DNA of 64,000 bases from Histidinibacterium aquaticum (GTDB lineage Bacteria > Pseudomonadota > Alphaproteobacteria > Rhodobacterales > Rhodobacteraceae), in the NCBI RefSeq assembly GCF_008710275.1, contig NZ_VYQE01000002.1, forward strand, positions 297,522 to 361,521. The letters are read 5' to 3'. The translations under genes and the position numbers were made by a program. How positions within the stretch are numbered: position 1 is the first letter of the stretch; the number at the start of each line of letters is the position of its first letter. The notes under the pieces are model-generated. The model had not been told where the DNA came from and ran no database searches. It was given only the letters and a program-made list of their open reading frames with translations. Of the stretch, positions 19,741-27,762 are shown piece after piece.

Positions 19741-19765
19741 GGGCGCGGTCGACCGGAGCGCGCCC
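19741..19765. terminator. hairpin between convergent uvrA and the Asn/Gly-rich protein gene
   Basis: A 7-bp stem, GGGCGCG pairing with CGCGCCC, lies in the 39-base gap between the two convergent stop codons. There is no T-run, so terminator function is a guess. Confidence 0.3.
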
Positions 19766-19778
19766 TGCGCCGTCTGTC

Positions 19779-20606
19779 TCAGACCGAGGAAACGAGCCGC
19801 AAAAGCTGGAGCAGGTCGTACCCCTCCTGCGACAGCTCGACCACCGAGCCGTCGACGACCGAGTATCGCCGACCCTCGGCCCTCTCGGGCAGGTCATAAA
19901 TCGCGATCAGCTCTTCCTCGGTCAGCGACACTGTCGGTTCGACCACGAGGTCCTCTGCGATCTCGGGCACGGAGGCGAGCCGCCGAATTTGCTGAAGCAT
20001 CGCGTAGTTTTCCTCGGTCAGCGTCACCGGCTGCCCGTCGATGACGGCATAGCGCATGCCGGCAGGGGCGGGTTCGAGATCGAAGAGGTCGACGATCTCG
20101 GCTTCGGTCAGCAGGAGCTCATCGACCGCGTCTTCCTGGACCTCTTCGTCGACGGTCTCGGTCTCCTCGAAGGCCAGTGCGGCTTCCTCCAAGAGGCGGT
20201 CGAGCTCTTCGTCGCTCACGCCGGTCCATTCCTGGAAGGTGACGCCCTTGTCCGCCTGTCCCGGCGGCACGCAGGGCGGGTCCCGGAAGGCGAGGCCCGG
20301 CGGGCAGTCGAAGACCGCGCCGAGGTTGGCGAAGGCGCCGGCGCCCGCCGCGGTCGCATCCGCGCGGTTTCCGTTTCCGTTACCTCTGCCGTTTCCAGTG
20401 CCACGGGCCGATCCCGAATTCCCCGGTGCCTCGGGTCGGCTGGAGGCCCGGTTTCCGTTCCCGTTCCCCTGGCCGTTCCCGTTGCCGCGCGCGCTGGCGG
20501 AGTTGCCGTTTCCGTTGCCATTCCCGTTGTTGCCGGGCTTGGCATCAGCAAGGGCGGGCGAGAGGGCGATCACCGCGGTCAGGGCCACGGCCAGATAGCG
20601 TTTCAT
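19779..20606 (-). CDS. secreted Asn/Gly-rich hypothetical protein with two C-terminal repeats
   Basis: 275 residues, not assigned to a known family. The signal peptide is MKRYLAVALTAVIALSPALADA. It is followed by a low-complexity NG/GN-rich segment (about residues 24-85, with runs such as GNGNGNGN), a short Cys-containing stretch (VFDCPPGLAFRDPPCVPPGQ), an acidic linker, and two related units of about 40 residues containing RYAVIDGQPVTLTEENYAMLQ and RYSVVDGSVVELSQEGYDLLQ. The paired VxDG...YxxLQ units resemble the C-terminal module of small periplasmic RcnB-like proteins, but this is weak. The ATG chosen has GAGG seven bases upstream; a GTG four codons earlier is possible. Confidence 0.7.
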   Translation of the reverse strand: MKRYLAVALTAVIALSPALADAKPGNNGNGNGNGNSASARGNGNGQGNGNGNRASSRPEAPGNSGSARGTGNGRGNGNGNRADATAAGAGAFANLGAVFDCPPGLAFRDPPCVPPGQADKGVTFQEWTGVSDEELDRLLEEAALAFEETETVDEEVQEDAVDELLLTEAEIVDLFDLEPAPAGMRYAVIDGQPVTLTEENYAMLQQIRRLASVPEIAEDLVVEPTVSLTEEELIAIYDLPERAEGRRYSVVDGSVVELSQEGYDLLQLLRLVSSV

Positions 20607-20742
20607 GCTGATCCTCACTTCACTTGTCCGGTTGCAAACCGCGCCGTCCCGGGCGGGTTCCCGGCCCGAGCGGCGGGCTGCCGATGCCGCGGGAGAGCTG
20701 TTTCCAGGTGCACCGGGCCGCGCAGGGCGCTAGGGCTGAGGC

Positions 20743-21705
20743 ATGACGGATGAGCCCGAGACCATTGTCGTCGCGGCGGCCACGCGGGGCCGGTCGCGCA
20801 TGTTCCGGCAGTTGCTGGCGTCGCTGGGAGAGCTCTCGCCTCCCGAGGACGCAGTTCTGCGCTTCGTCTTCGTCCAGAACGACCCGGAGTTCACCATCGG
20901 TGAGGACGTCGAGGCGTTCGCCGCCCGGACCGGCCGGCCTGCGGAGGCCGTGCATGAGCCGCGTCTCGGCATCCCGCAGGCCCGGAACGCCGCCGTCGAG
21001 GCGGCGCTCGGCGCGGGGGCGAACTGGCTGGCCTTCATCGACGACGATGAGACGCCGGAGCCGGACTGGATCGCGCGCCTCGTGGAGGGCGCGCGGGCAG
21101 GGGGCTACGACCTCGTGGGCGGCCCGGTGGACCAGCGCGCGCCTTCCGGCCCGCTCACGCGCCATCAGCAGGCGGTCTTCGACTACTTCACCCGCATGGC
21201 GCGAGAGCGCGAGGCCAAGCGCACGGAGGGCCGGCAGGCGACTCTGCACCTCGCCACGAACAACTGGCTCTGCGCCGCGCATGTCCTGCGGCATCACGGG
21301 CTGCGCTTCGACGAGGGGATGCGGCTGACCGGGGGCTCCGACACCGATTTCTCGATCCGGGCCGAACGCGCCGGTTTCCGCCTCGGCTGGGTGCCAGACG
21401 CGCGGGTGAGCGAGGTGATTCCGGCGGACAAGCTCTCCGCCGGGTACTGCTTCCGGCGCGCGCGCGACCAGACCATGGCGAAGTACCACCTGAAGTACCG
21501 CAAGGCCGGTGCGGGCGCCCGTGGAAAGGCGCTCTTCCACTTCCTGACCAAGGGCCTGGGCGGTGCTGTTCGCGTCGCGCTCTGGCCCGTGGCGGGCAGC
21601 TACACCGGCTTGCGGGGCATCCGCTCGGTGGGTGTCGGCGTGGGATGGCTAAGAGCCGCGCTCGGTGGATCGAGCCGCCTCTACGACCGGGTGATCTCGG
21701 ACTGA
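20743..21705 (+). CDS. glycosyltransferase family 2 protein
   Basis: 320 residues with a GT-A fold. The N-terminal sugar-nucleotide region (TIVVAAATRGRSRMFRQLLASL) leads to an acidic metal-binding cluster, D100-D101-D102, in AFIDDDETPEPDW, the DXD equivalent. Later landmarks are the acceptor-side GGSDTDFSIRAERAGFRLGWVPDARV, typical of GT2 enzymes, and a hydrophobic C-terminal stretch that may associate with the membrane. The acceptor is unknown; no polysaccharide cluster surrounds it. It converges on the carboxylate-amine ligase gene with three bases between the stop codons. Confidence 0.86.
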   Translation: MTDEPETIVVAAATRGRSRMFRQLLASLGELSPPEDAVLRFVFVQNDPEFTIGEDVEAFAARTGRPAEAVHEPRLGIPQARNAAVEAALGAGANWLAFIDDDETPEPDWIARLVEGARAGGYDLVGGPVDQRAPSGPLTRHQQAVFDYFTRMAREREAKRTEGRQATLHLATNNWLCAAHVLRHHGLRFDEGMRLTGGSDTDFSIRAERAGFRLGWVPDARVSEVIPADKLSAGYCFRRARDQTMAKYHLKYRKAGAGARGKALFHFLTKGLGGAVRVALWPVAGSYTGLRGIRSVGVGVGWLRAALGGSSRLYDRVISD

Positions 21706-21708
21706 GGC

Positions 21709-22836
21709 CTAGAGATCGGCGTGGTATTCCTCGATGAGGTGCCGCACGACCGCCTGCATCTGCGCGTCGCGGTCCTTGCCTGAGGCTTCCGCCTCTTCGC
21801 GCACGGCGCGCTGCCGCTCCGACGAGGTGCCCTCCTCAAGGATCTCCCTGAGCCCCTCGAGTTCGGCCTCGCACCCCAGCGCATCCGCGTCCTCGCCCAC
21901 CAGGGCAATCAGTTCCTCGACCAGCGCGGGGACCGGCACGATCTCGCCGCGGCCGAAGTCGATCAGACCGCCACCGACGCCGTACCGCTGGGCCCTCCAG
22001 CGGTTCTCGGAGATCAGGAAGTTCTCGTAGCGCCGCCAGCGCTGATTGTTGGCCCTGAGCCGCCAGAGCATCCGGGCGATGCACTGGGTCGCGGCGGCGA
22101 GCGAGATCGCATGGTTCAGCCGGGGAGAGACATCGCAAATCCGGCTCTCCAGCGTCGGGAAGCGGAAGGAGGGGCGCAGGTCCCACCAGATCTTGGTGGC
22201 ATCCTCGATCACGCCCAGGTCGACCAGCGCGCCGACCGACCGTTCGTATTCCTCCCAGGCGTCGATCCGCGGCGGCAGCCCGGTACGGGGCAGGTTGTCG
22301 AAGACCGAGAGCCGGTAACTGGCGAGCCCCGTATCCTCGCCCTGCCAGAAGGGCGACGAGGTGGAGAGCGCGAGCAGGTGCGGCAGAAAGTAGGCCATCT
22401 GGTTGAGCAAATCGGCCCGGAGCGAGTCGGACCCCAGCCCGACATGGACGTGCATCCCGCAGATCAGCATTCGCCGCACCACGCCGCCGAGGTCGTCACG
22501 CAGCTGGTTGTAGCGCGCCCGGTCGGTGTGGTGCTGCTGCTTCCAGTCCGCGAGCGGGTGGCAGGAGGCCGCGATCGGCGAGAGGTTGTGGTCCGCCGCG
22601 TGGCGCGAGATGCACTCGCGCAGCCGCTTCAGGTCGTCCCGGGCCTCGCCGATGGTGGCGCAGACCCGGGTGCCGACCTCGATCTGGCACTGCAGGTACT
22701 CCGGGCTCACCTGGTCCTGCAGCTCTTCCTGGCAGGCCTCGAGCAGCCCGGCGGGCGCCTCGCGCAGGGCGAGGCTGTCGCGGTCGACGAGGAGGTATTC
22801 CTCCTCGATGCCCAGGCTGAACTCCGGGTTCTCCAT
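21709..22836 (-). CDS. carboxylate-amine ligase, glutamate-cysteine ligase type 2 (YbdK-like)
   Basis: 375 residues of the GCS2 family (PF04107). The ATP-grasp-like glutamine-synthetase fold is indicated by [13 protein letters not shown] at the N-terminus, the [22 protein letters not shown] metal/substrate motif and [21 protein letters not shown]. coli YbdK has only weak gamma-glutamylcysteine synthetase activity, so the physiological substrate is uncertain. The second-position Glu residues EEE expected for metal binding are intact. Convergent with the glycosyltransferase gene; mmsA lies upstream on the same strand 46 bases away. Confidence 0.9.
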   Translation of the reverse strand: MENPEFSLGIEEEYLLVDRDSLALREAPAGLLEACQEELQDQVSPEYLQCQIEVGTRVCATIGEARDDLKRLRECISRHAADHNLSPIAASCHPLADWKQQHHTDRARYNQLRDDLGGVVRRMLICGMHVHVGLGSDSLRADLLNQMAYFLPHLLALSTSSPFWQGEDTGLASYRLSVFDNLPRTGLPPRIDAWEEYERSVGALVDLGVIEDATKIWWDLRPSFRFPTLESRICDVSPRLNHAISLAAATQCIARMLWRLRANNQRWRRYENFLISENRWRAQRYGVGGGLIDFGRGEIVPVPALVEELIALVGEDADALGCEAELEGLREILEEGTSSERQRAVREEAEASGKDRDAQMQAVVRHLIEEYHADL

Positions 22837-22882
22837 TAACGCCTCCGCCTTCCGCCGGAATAGGAAAGCAGAGGCGTCCGGG

Positions 22883-24382
22883 TCAGTCCATCGCCTTGAA
22901 GTGGAACTCGCCGCCGTCCTTGATTCCGGAGAACCAGCGTGCGGTCACCGTCTTCGTCCGGGTGTAGAAGCGGAAGGCGTCCGGTCCGTACTGGTTGAGA
23001 TCTCCGAAGGCCGACTTCTTCCAGCCGCCGAAGGTGAAGTAGCTGAGCGGGACGGGAATCGGGAAGTTGATCCCCACCATGCCGACGTTCACCCGGGCCG
23101 CGAAGTCGCGCGCCGCGTCGCCGTCGCGGGTGAAGATCGCGGTGCCGTTGCCGTACTGGTTCTTCATCACCAGATCGAGCGCGTCTTCGTAGGAGCCCAT
23201 GCGGACCTGGCTGAGGACGGGTCCGAAGATCTCCTCGCGGTAGATGTCCATGTCGGGGGTGACCCTGTCGAAGAAGGTCGGCCCGAGGAAGAAGCCGTTC
23301 TCGTAGCCCTGCAGCGAGAAGCCGCGGCCGTCGGCGAGCGCTTCGGCGCCCTGGTCGATGCCCGAGGAGATGAGCCCCTCGACCCGCTCCTTGGCCGCTC
23401 CGGTGATGAGCGGGCCGTAGTCAACGTCGTCGCCGCCGGTGTAGGGGCCGACCTTCAGCTTCTCGATCCGGGGGATGAGCTTCTCCGTCAGGCGGTCGGC
23501 AGTCTCCTCGCCCACGGGCACGGCGACGGAAATCGCCATGCAGCGCTCGCCGGCCGCGCCGTAGCCAGAGCCGACGAGGGCGTCGGCCGCCTTGTCGAGA
23601 TCGGCGTCGGGCATGATGATCATGTGGTTCTTGGCGCCGCCGAAGCACTGGGCCCGCTTGCCGTTGGTCGCGGCGCGGCCGTAGATGTACTGCGCGATAG
23701 GCGTGGAGCCCACGAAGCCCACGGCCTGCACGGTCTCGTTGTCGAGGATGGCGTCGACCGCCTCCTTGTCGCCGTGCACGACCTGCAGCACGCCGTCTGG
23801 CAGGCCCGCTTCCTTGAGCAGCTCGGCCAGCAGCAGCGAACAGGTCGGCGTCCGCTCCGAGGGCTTCAGGATCATCGCGTTGCCGCTGACGATGGCGGGG
23901 GCCATCTTCCATAGCGGGATCATGGCGGGGAAGTTGAAGGGCGTGATGCCCGCGACAACTCCCAGCGGCTGACGCATGGAGTAGAGGTCGATTCCGGGCC
24001 CGCCGTCGGTCATGGCCTCGCCCTTGAGCATGTGCGGCGCGCCCATGCAGACCTCGACGACCTCGAGCCCGCGCTGAACGTCGCCCTTGGCGTCGGGCAG
24101 GGTCTTGCCGTGCTCGCGGCTGATCGCCTCGGCGAGCTTGTCCATGTCTCGCTGGATCAGGGCGCCGAACTTCATCATGACCCGGGCGCGGCGCTGCGGG
24201 TTGGTGGCGGCCCAGCCGACCTGCGCCTCGGCGGCGCGGTCGACCGCAGCGTCGATCTCGGCGGCGGTGGCCAGGGGAACCCGGGCCTGCACCTCGCCCG
24301 TCGCGGGGTTGAAGACCTCCGAGTGGCGGTCCGAGGTGCCGGCGGCGTAGGCGCCGTCGATCCAGTGCTTGATGTCGTGCAT
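22883..24382 (-). CDS. mmsA: CoA-acylating methylmalonate-semialdehyde dehydrogenase
   Basis: 499 residues, the usual length. Oxidises methylmalonate semialdehyde to propionyl-CoA (and malonate semialdehyde to acetyl-CoA) with NAD+ in valine and myo-inositol catabolism. The catalytic cysteine is C281 in [17 protein letters not shown]; the [19 protein letters not shown] cofactor segment and the C-terminal [11 protein letters not shown] of MMSDH are present. The ATG is preceded by GGAG at a suitable distance. It stands apart from mmsB or other valine genes here. The region upstream of it is full of palindromes. Confidence 0.95.
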   Translation of the reverse strand: MHDIKHWIDGAYAAGTSDRHSEVFNPATGEVQARVPLATAAEIDAAVDRAAEAQVGWAATNPQRRARVMMKFGALIQRDMDKLAEAISREHGKTLPDAKGDVQRGLEVVEVCMGAPHMLKGEAMTDGGPGIDLYSMRQPLGVVAGITPFNFPAMIPLWKMAPAIVSGNAMILKPSERTPTCSLLLAELLKEAGLPDGVLQVVHGDKEAVDAILDNETVQAVGFVGSTPIAQYIYGRAATNGKRAQCFGGAKNHMIIMPDADLDKAADALVGSGYGAAGERCMAISVAVPVGEETADRLTEKLIPRIEKLKVGPYTGGDDVDYGPLITGAAKERVEGLISSGIDQGAEALADGRGFSLQGYENGFFLGPTFFDRVTPDMDIYREEIFGPVLSQVRMGSYEDALDLVMKNQYGNGTAIFTRDGDAARDFAARVNVGMVGINFPIPVPLSYFTFGGWKKSAFGDLNQYGPDAFRFYTRTKTVTARWFSGIKDGGEFHFKAMD

Positions 24383-24433
24383 GGGGGTCTCCTTGATTGC
24401 CTCCTCAATAGCGCCGGGCGGCGCGAGACGGAA

Positions 24434-24537
24434 GCGGGGCAGGGGAACGGCATTTCGAAATGCCTTGCCCCGCGGTTTCGAGATCCGGTCCAGTCGGCTT
24501 CGAAGCCGATTGGGCCAAGCCGCCTCGAAGCGGCTTG
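24434..24537. repeat. cluster of TTCGAA-centred palindromes
   Basis: Three inverted repeats lie between the divergent mmsA and CBS-protein genes. A 16-nt perfect palindrome GGCATTTCGAAATGCC at 24449-24464 sits inside a CGGGGCA/TGCCCCG outer stem (24435-24441 and 24466-24472). A perfect TCGGCTTCGAAGCCGA lies at 24494-24509. A 22-nt palindrome with a single mismatched pair, centred on CTCGAA, lies at 24516-24537. Similar elements recur at 34050-34175. Confidence 0.8.
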
Positions 24538-24620
24538 CCGCCTCCTCCGGTCCGTTTCACTTGACAGGTGTGGCAGCGCCCGCCGACGCTGGGTCATTGC
24601 AGCAGGCAGAGGAGGTGCCG

Positions 24621-25055
24621 ATGCTCGTCTCGAAGATCCTGAAGTCCAAGCCCTCGGAAGAGGTTCTCACCATGCCGCCCGAGGCCACGGTGGAGGAGGC
24701 CGTGAAGTTCCTCGCCGAGCACAAGGTCGGCGCGGTGGTGATCTCGTCCGACGGCACGGCGCCCCTGGGCATCCTGTCCGAGCGCGACATCGTCCGCGAG
24801 ATGGGGCGGCGCGGCTCCACCTGCCTGAGCGATGCCGTCGATGCAATGATGACCTCCAAGCTCGTGACCTGCACGCCGAAGGACAGCGCCGACCAGGTTC
24901 TCGAGATGATGACCACGGGCCGCTTCCGTCACCTGCCGGTGATGGAGGGCGAGACCATGGTGGGGCTCATCTCCATCGGCGACGTGGTCAAGGCGCGGCT
25001 CGCGGAGCTCTCGATGGAGAAGGATGCCCTCGAGGGGATGATCATGGGGCACTGA
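24621..25055 (+). CDS. tandem CBS-domain protein
   Basis: 144 residues made of two CBS motifs forming one Bateman module: residues about 8-65 (LTMPPEATVEEAVKFLAEHKVGAVVISSDG) and about 75-130 (VTCTPKDSADQVLEMMTTGRFRHLPVMEGE). Such stand-alone CBS proteins bind adenine nucleotides or SAM and modulate partner proteins, but the partner here is unknown. The frame is open upstream; the ATG at 24621 is selected by an overlapping GAGGAGG Shine-Dalgarno sequence. A TTGACA at about 24562 may be part of its promoter. coaD follows 73 bases downstream on the same strand. Confidence 0.9.
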   Translation: MLVSKILKSKPSEEVLTMPPEATVEEAVKFLAEHKVGAVVISSDGTAPLGILSERDIVREMGRRGSTCLSDAVDAMMTSKLVTCTPKDSADQVLEMMTTGRFRHLPVMEGETMVGLISIGDVVKARLAELSMEKDALEGMIMGH

Positions 25056-25128
25056 CGCCCCGCCGCCCTTGCATCCCGGGCCGCAATATCGTTGCGTGCG
25101 CCGCAGCACGTGACGACAGGAGCGGTCC

Positions 25129-25620
25129 ATGCGCATCGGTCTTTATCCCGGCACCTTCGATCCGGTGACGCACGGCCACGTCGACATCATCCGTCGGGCC
25201 TGCGTCCTGGTGGACCGGCTCGTGATCGGCGTCGCCATCAATCGCGACAAGGGGCCGCTCTTCTCGCTCGAGGAGCGCGTCGCGATGATCGAGACGGAAT
25301 GCCGTGCGCTCAGCGCCGAGACGGGCACCGAGATCGTGCCTCATCCCTTCGAGAACCTTCTGATCGACTGCGCCCATGACGTCGGCGCAGGCCTGATCAT
25401 CCGCGGCCTGCGGGCCGTCGCGGACTTCGAGTACGAATACCAGATGGTCGGCATGAACCGGCAGCTGGACGACAGCGTCGAGACCGTTTTCCTGATGGCC
25501 GAGGCGCAGCACCAGGCCATCGCCTCCAAGCTCGTCAAGGAGATCGCCCGGCTCGGGGGCGACGTCTCCAAGTTCGTCCCTTCCGCCGTGGACCGGGCCC
25601 TTCGCGCCAAGTTCGAGTGA
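25129..25620 (+). CDS. coaD: phosphopantetheine adenylyltransferase
   Basis: 163 residues. Catalyses the penultimate step of CoA synthesis, 4'-phosphopantetheine plus ATP to dephospho-CoA. The nucleotidyltransferase motif YPGTFDPVTHGHVDII contains the HxGH-type site (THGH), RGLRAVADFEYEYQM is the family RGLR signature, and IASKLVKEIA is the ISStxxR-like C-terminal motif. AGGAG lies six bases before the ATG. Confidence 0.97.
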   Translation: MRIGLYPGTFDPVTHGHVDIIRRACVLVDRLVIGVAINRDKGPLFSLEERVAMIETECRALSAETGTEIVPHPFENLLIDCAHDVGAGLIIRGLRAVADFEYEYQMVGMNRQLDDSVETVFLMAEAQHQAIASKLVKEIARLGGDVSKFVPSAVDRALRAKFE

Positions 25621-25656
25621 GCGGAACCGCCGCCGACCGGGGGCCGTTCTCCGGGC

Positions 25657-26616
25657 ATGAAACGTCTTACCTCCGGCCTTGCCGCACTGCTGTGCCTGCC
25701 GCTCTCCGCCGCAGCGCAGCCCACGCCCCAGGATATTACCTCCGCGACCTATGACTCCGGGCCGCTGCCGGAAGGGCAGTCCGGCATCACGGTCGTCGCC
25801 CAGGTCCTGCTGGACCGGGCCGGGATCTCGCCCGGCATCGTCGACGGCTACCGCGGACCGATGTCCCGCTCCGCGATCCGGGCCTTCGAGGCCCGCGAAG
25901 GCCTGCCGCAGGACGGGGCGATGGATGCCGAGGTGTGGCGCGCGCTCGGTGGCGGAAACCATGCGACGGTGCTCGGCGACTACACGGTGTCCGAGGAGGA
26001 CACCCAGAACCTCTCCGAGCCGCTGCCGCAGGACTACTCGGACCTGGCGGAGATGGATTGGCTCGGCTTCACCAGCGTCGAGGAGAAGATCGCCGAGGCC
26101 TTCCACATGGACCAGGACTTCCTCGTCGCGCTGAACCCCGAGGCGAGCTTCACCCCGGGCGAAGTGATCACCGTGACCACGCCCGGCTCGGGCCAGGCCC
26201 ACGACGTGACCCGGATCGAGGTCCGCAAGGACGTGGGCCGGCTCGCGGCCTTCAACGACGCAGGGACCATGGTCGCCAACTACCCGGTCACCGTCGGCTC
26301 GGATCAGCTGCCCTCACCCTCGGGCACGCACGACGTTGTCGCGATCGCGACCGAGCCGACCTATTCCTACAAGCCTGACGAGAACTTCACCCAGATGGAC
26401 AACACCGAGCCGCTCACCCTGCCGCCCGGCCCCAACGGCCCGGTCGGTCTCGTCTGGATCGACCTGTCGAAGCCGACCTACGGCATCCACGGCACGTCAG
26501 ATCCATCCTCGCTGTTCCAGGCGCGCAGCCATGGTTGCGTGCGCATGACCAATTGGGACGCGCTGGCGCTCGCCGAAATGGTCGAGCCCGGCGTGCCGGT
26601 GGTGTTTACCCAATGA
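25657..26616 (+). CDS. L,D-transpeptidase with peptidoglycan-binding domain
   Basis: 319 residues. A signal peptide (residues 1-20, ending SAAAQP) is followed by a PG_binding_1 domain (about 43-80, DRAGISPGIVDGYRGPMSRSAIRAF), a LysM-like spacer region, and a C-terminal YkuD domain. The catalytic site is H292-G-C294 in the SHGCVRM motif, with the upstream HGTSDP. It makes 3-3 peptidoglycan cross-links or attaches proteins to the wall in the periplasm. Its stop overlaps the start of the extensin-like gene (ATGA), indicating an operon of two cell-wall proteins. Confidence 0.92.
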   Translation: MKRLTSGLAALLCLPLSAAAQPTPQDITSATYDSGPLPEGQSGITVVAQVLLDRAGISPGIVDGYRGPMSRSAIRAFEAREGLPQDGAMDAEVWRALGGGNHATVLGDYTVSEEDTQNLSEPLPQDYSDLAEMDWLGFTSVEEKIAEAFHMDQDFLVALNPEASFTPGEVITVTTPGSGQAHDVTRIEVRKDVGRLAAFNDAGTMVANYPVTVGSDQLPSPSGTHDVVAIATEPTYSYKPDENFTQMDNTEPLTLPPGPNGPVGLVWIDLSKPTYGIHGTSDPSSLFQARSHGCVRMTNWDALALAEMVEPGVPVVFTQ

Positions 26617-27416
26617 CCAGACTTGCGATCATCTTCTCGCTTCTCGCCACGTCTGCCCTGGCTCAGACCGAGGCCGCGCCGGACAGCTCGCCGATCCCAC
26701 CCGCGCGCCCCGACTCCTTGACGGATGAAACCCCCGCGGCGGAGGCCGAAGGCGAAGAGGAAGGGGAGTTGGAGACCATGCCCGGGGCCACCCCGACAGA
26801 GGCCGAAGAGGCCGTTCCCGAGGCTGAGCCCGTCTTCCGGGCCGTGGCCTCGAGCTACCCTGAACACGCCGCCTGCCTCGAGGAGCTCGAGGAGATCGGC
26901 GCCAGCTTCGAGGAAATCGAGATGGTGACCGAGGAAGACGACCGCGACTGCGGCATCCTCCGTCCCATCGAACTCACCGAGGTCCTGCCGGGCGTCACGC
27001 TGGAGCCCGCGGGCACCATGCGCTGCGAGACCGCCCTGGCGCTCGCCCGCTGGACGCGCGACCACGTTCGGCCCTCGGTGGCCGAACTGCCGGACAGCCC
27101 GGAGGTCACCGGCCTGACCAACGCGTCGAGCTACGTGTGCCGGCGGCGCGTCGGCGATCCGCAGGAACAGCCCTCGGAGCATTCCTTCGGCAACGCCATC
27201 GACATTTCGGCCATCGAGCTCGAGGGAGCCGATCCCCTGCCGATCCAGAACCGGAACGGCGACGCCGATCTGCTGGAAGCCGTGCAAAGGGCGACCCGCG
27301 CGGCGGGATGCCTCTTCTACACGACGGTTCTCGGGCCGGGCACGGACCCGGCGCATGACGACCACTTCCACTTTGACGTGGCCGAGCGCCGGGGCAACTA
27401 CCGGATCTGCCAGTGA
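26613..27416 (+). CDS. extensin-like family secreted protein (LAS-type metallopeptidase fold)
   Basis: 267 residues. A signal peptide (MTRLAIIFSLLATSALA) is followed by an acidic, Pro-rich linker (about 18-75) and an extensin-like C-terminal domain (PF06904). The motifs SEHSFGNAIDISAI and DDHFHFD match the zinc-site pattern of LAS/VanY-type peptidases, so a peptidoglycan carboxypeptidase or endopeptidase role is plausible but not shown for this family. Four cysteines in the domain suggest disulfides. The start overlaps the L,D-transpeptidase stop codon, so the two are probably co-translated. Confidence 0.85.
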   Translation: MTRLAIIFSLLATSALAQTEAAPDSSPIPPARPDSLTDETPAAEAEGEEEGELETMPGATPTEAEEAVPEAEPVFRAVASSYPEHAACLEELEEIGASFEEIEMVTEEDDRDCGILRPIELTEVLPGVTLEPAGTMRCETALALARWTRDHVRPSVAELPDSPEVTGLTNASSYVCRRRVGDPQEQPSEHSFGNAIDISAIELEGADPLPIQNRNGDADLLEAVQRATRAAGCLFYTTVLGPGTDPAHDDHFHFDVAERRGNYRICQ

Positions 27417-27428
27417 GGCCCTGAGGCC

Positions 27429-27593
27429 TCAGCGGCCGTAGACGAGGTCGCGGGCGATCCGGTTCGCGTCGCCGGGGAAGAACCCCAAATCCTCGACGGC
27501 GAGACCGGCGGGGACGGAGCGGAGCTCGCGGACGGTCCGGTTGTATTGCGCACGCTTGGCGATGGCGGTGCGGACGGTGCTGAACATGGTCAT
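27429..27593 (-). CDS. DUF1127 small protein
   Basis: 54 residues. The C-terminal half, YNRTVRELRSVPAGLAVEDLGF, is the DUF1127 signature (Y..T..EL..L....L.DLG). In Rhodobacter and other alphaproteobacteria small DUF1127 proteins are stress- or phosphate-responsive and some bind RNA; the function of this one is inferred only. The ATG is chosen because GAGAGGA lies eight bases upstream; a second ATG two codons later is possible. It converges on the extensin-like gene with a 12-base gap containing CTGAGGCCTCAG. Confidence 0.85.
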   Translation of the reverse strand: MTMFSTVRTAIAKRAQYNRTVRELRSVPAGLAVEDLGFFPGDANRIARDLVYGR

Positions 27594-27635
27594 GGCTCGT
27601 ATCCTCTCGAGCTGGTCTATGTCTCCCATGGCCCA

Positions 27636-27663
27636 GAATTAGTCACGCTGCGGTGCAGCACAA
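27636..27663 (-). promoter_or_regulatory. candidate promoter of the DUF1127 gene
   Basis: On the minus strand TTGTGC and TAATTC are separated by 16 bases, a tolerable -35/-10 pair about 40 bases upstream of the start codon. No other evidence supports it. Confidence 0.35.
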
Positions 27664-27762
27664 CTGACTGTTTGCGGTAACTGGCTTGTCGTCACTGCAT
27701 GGCCGAAACCGCCCGCTCGACCCCGCGTTGACCAGGAGGAACAGCAGTGAGGGCACTGAAAT

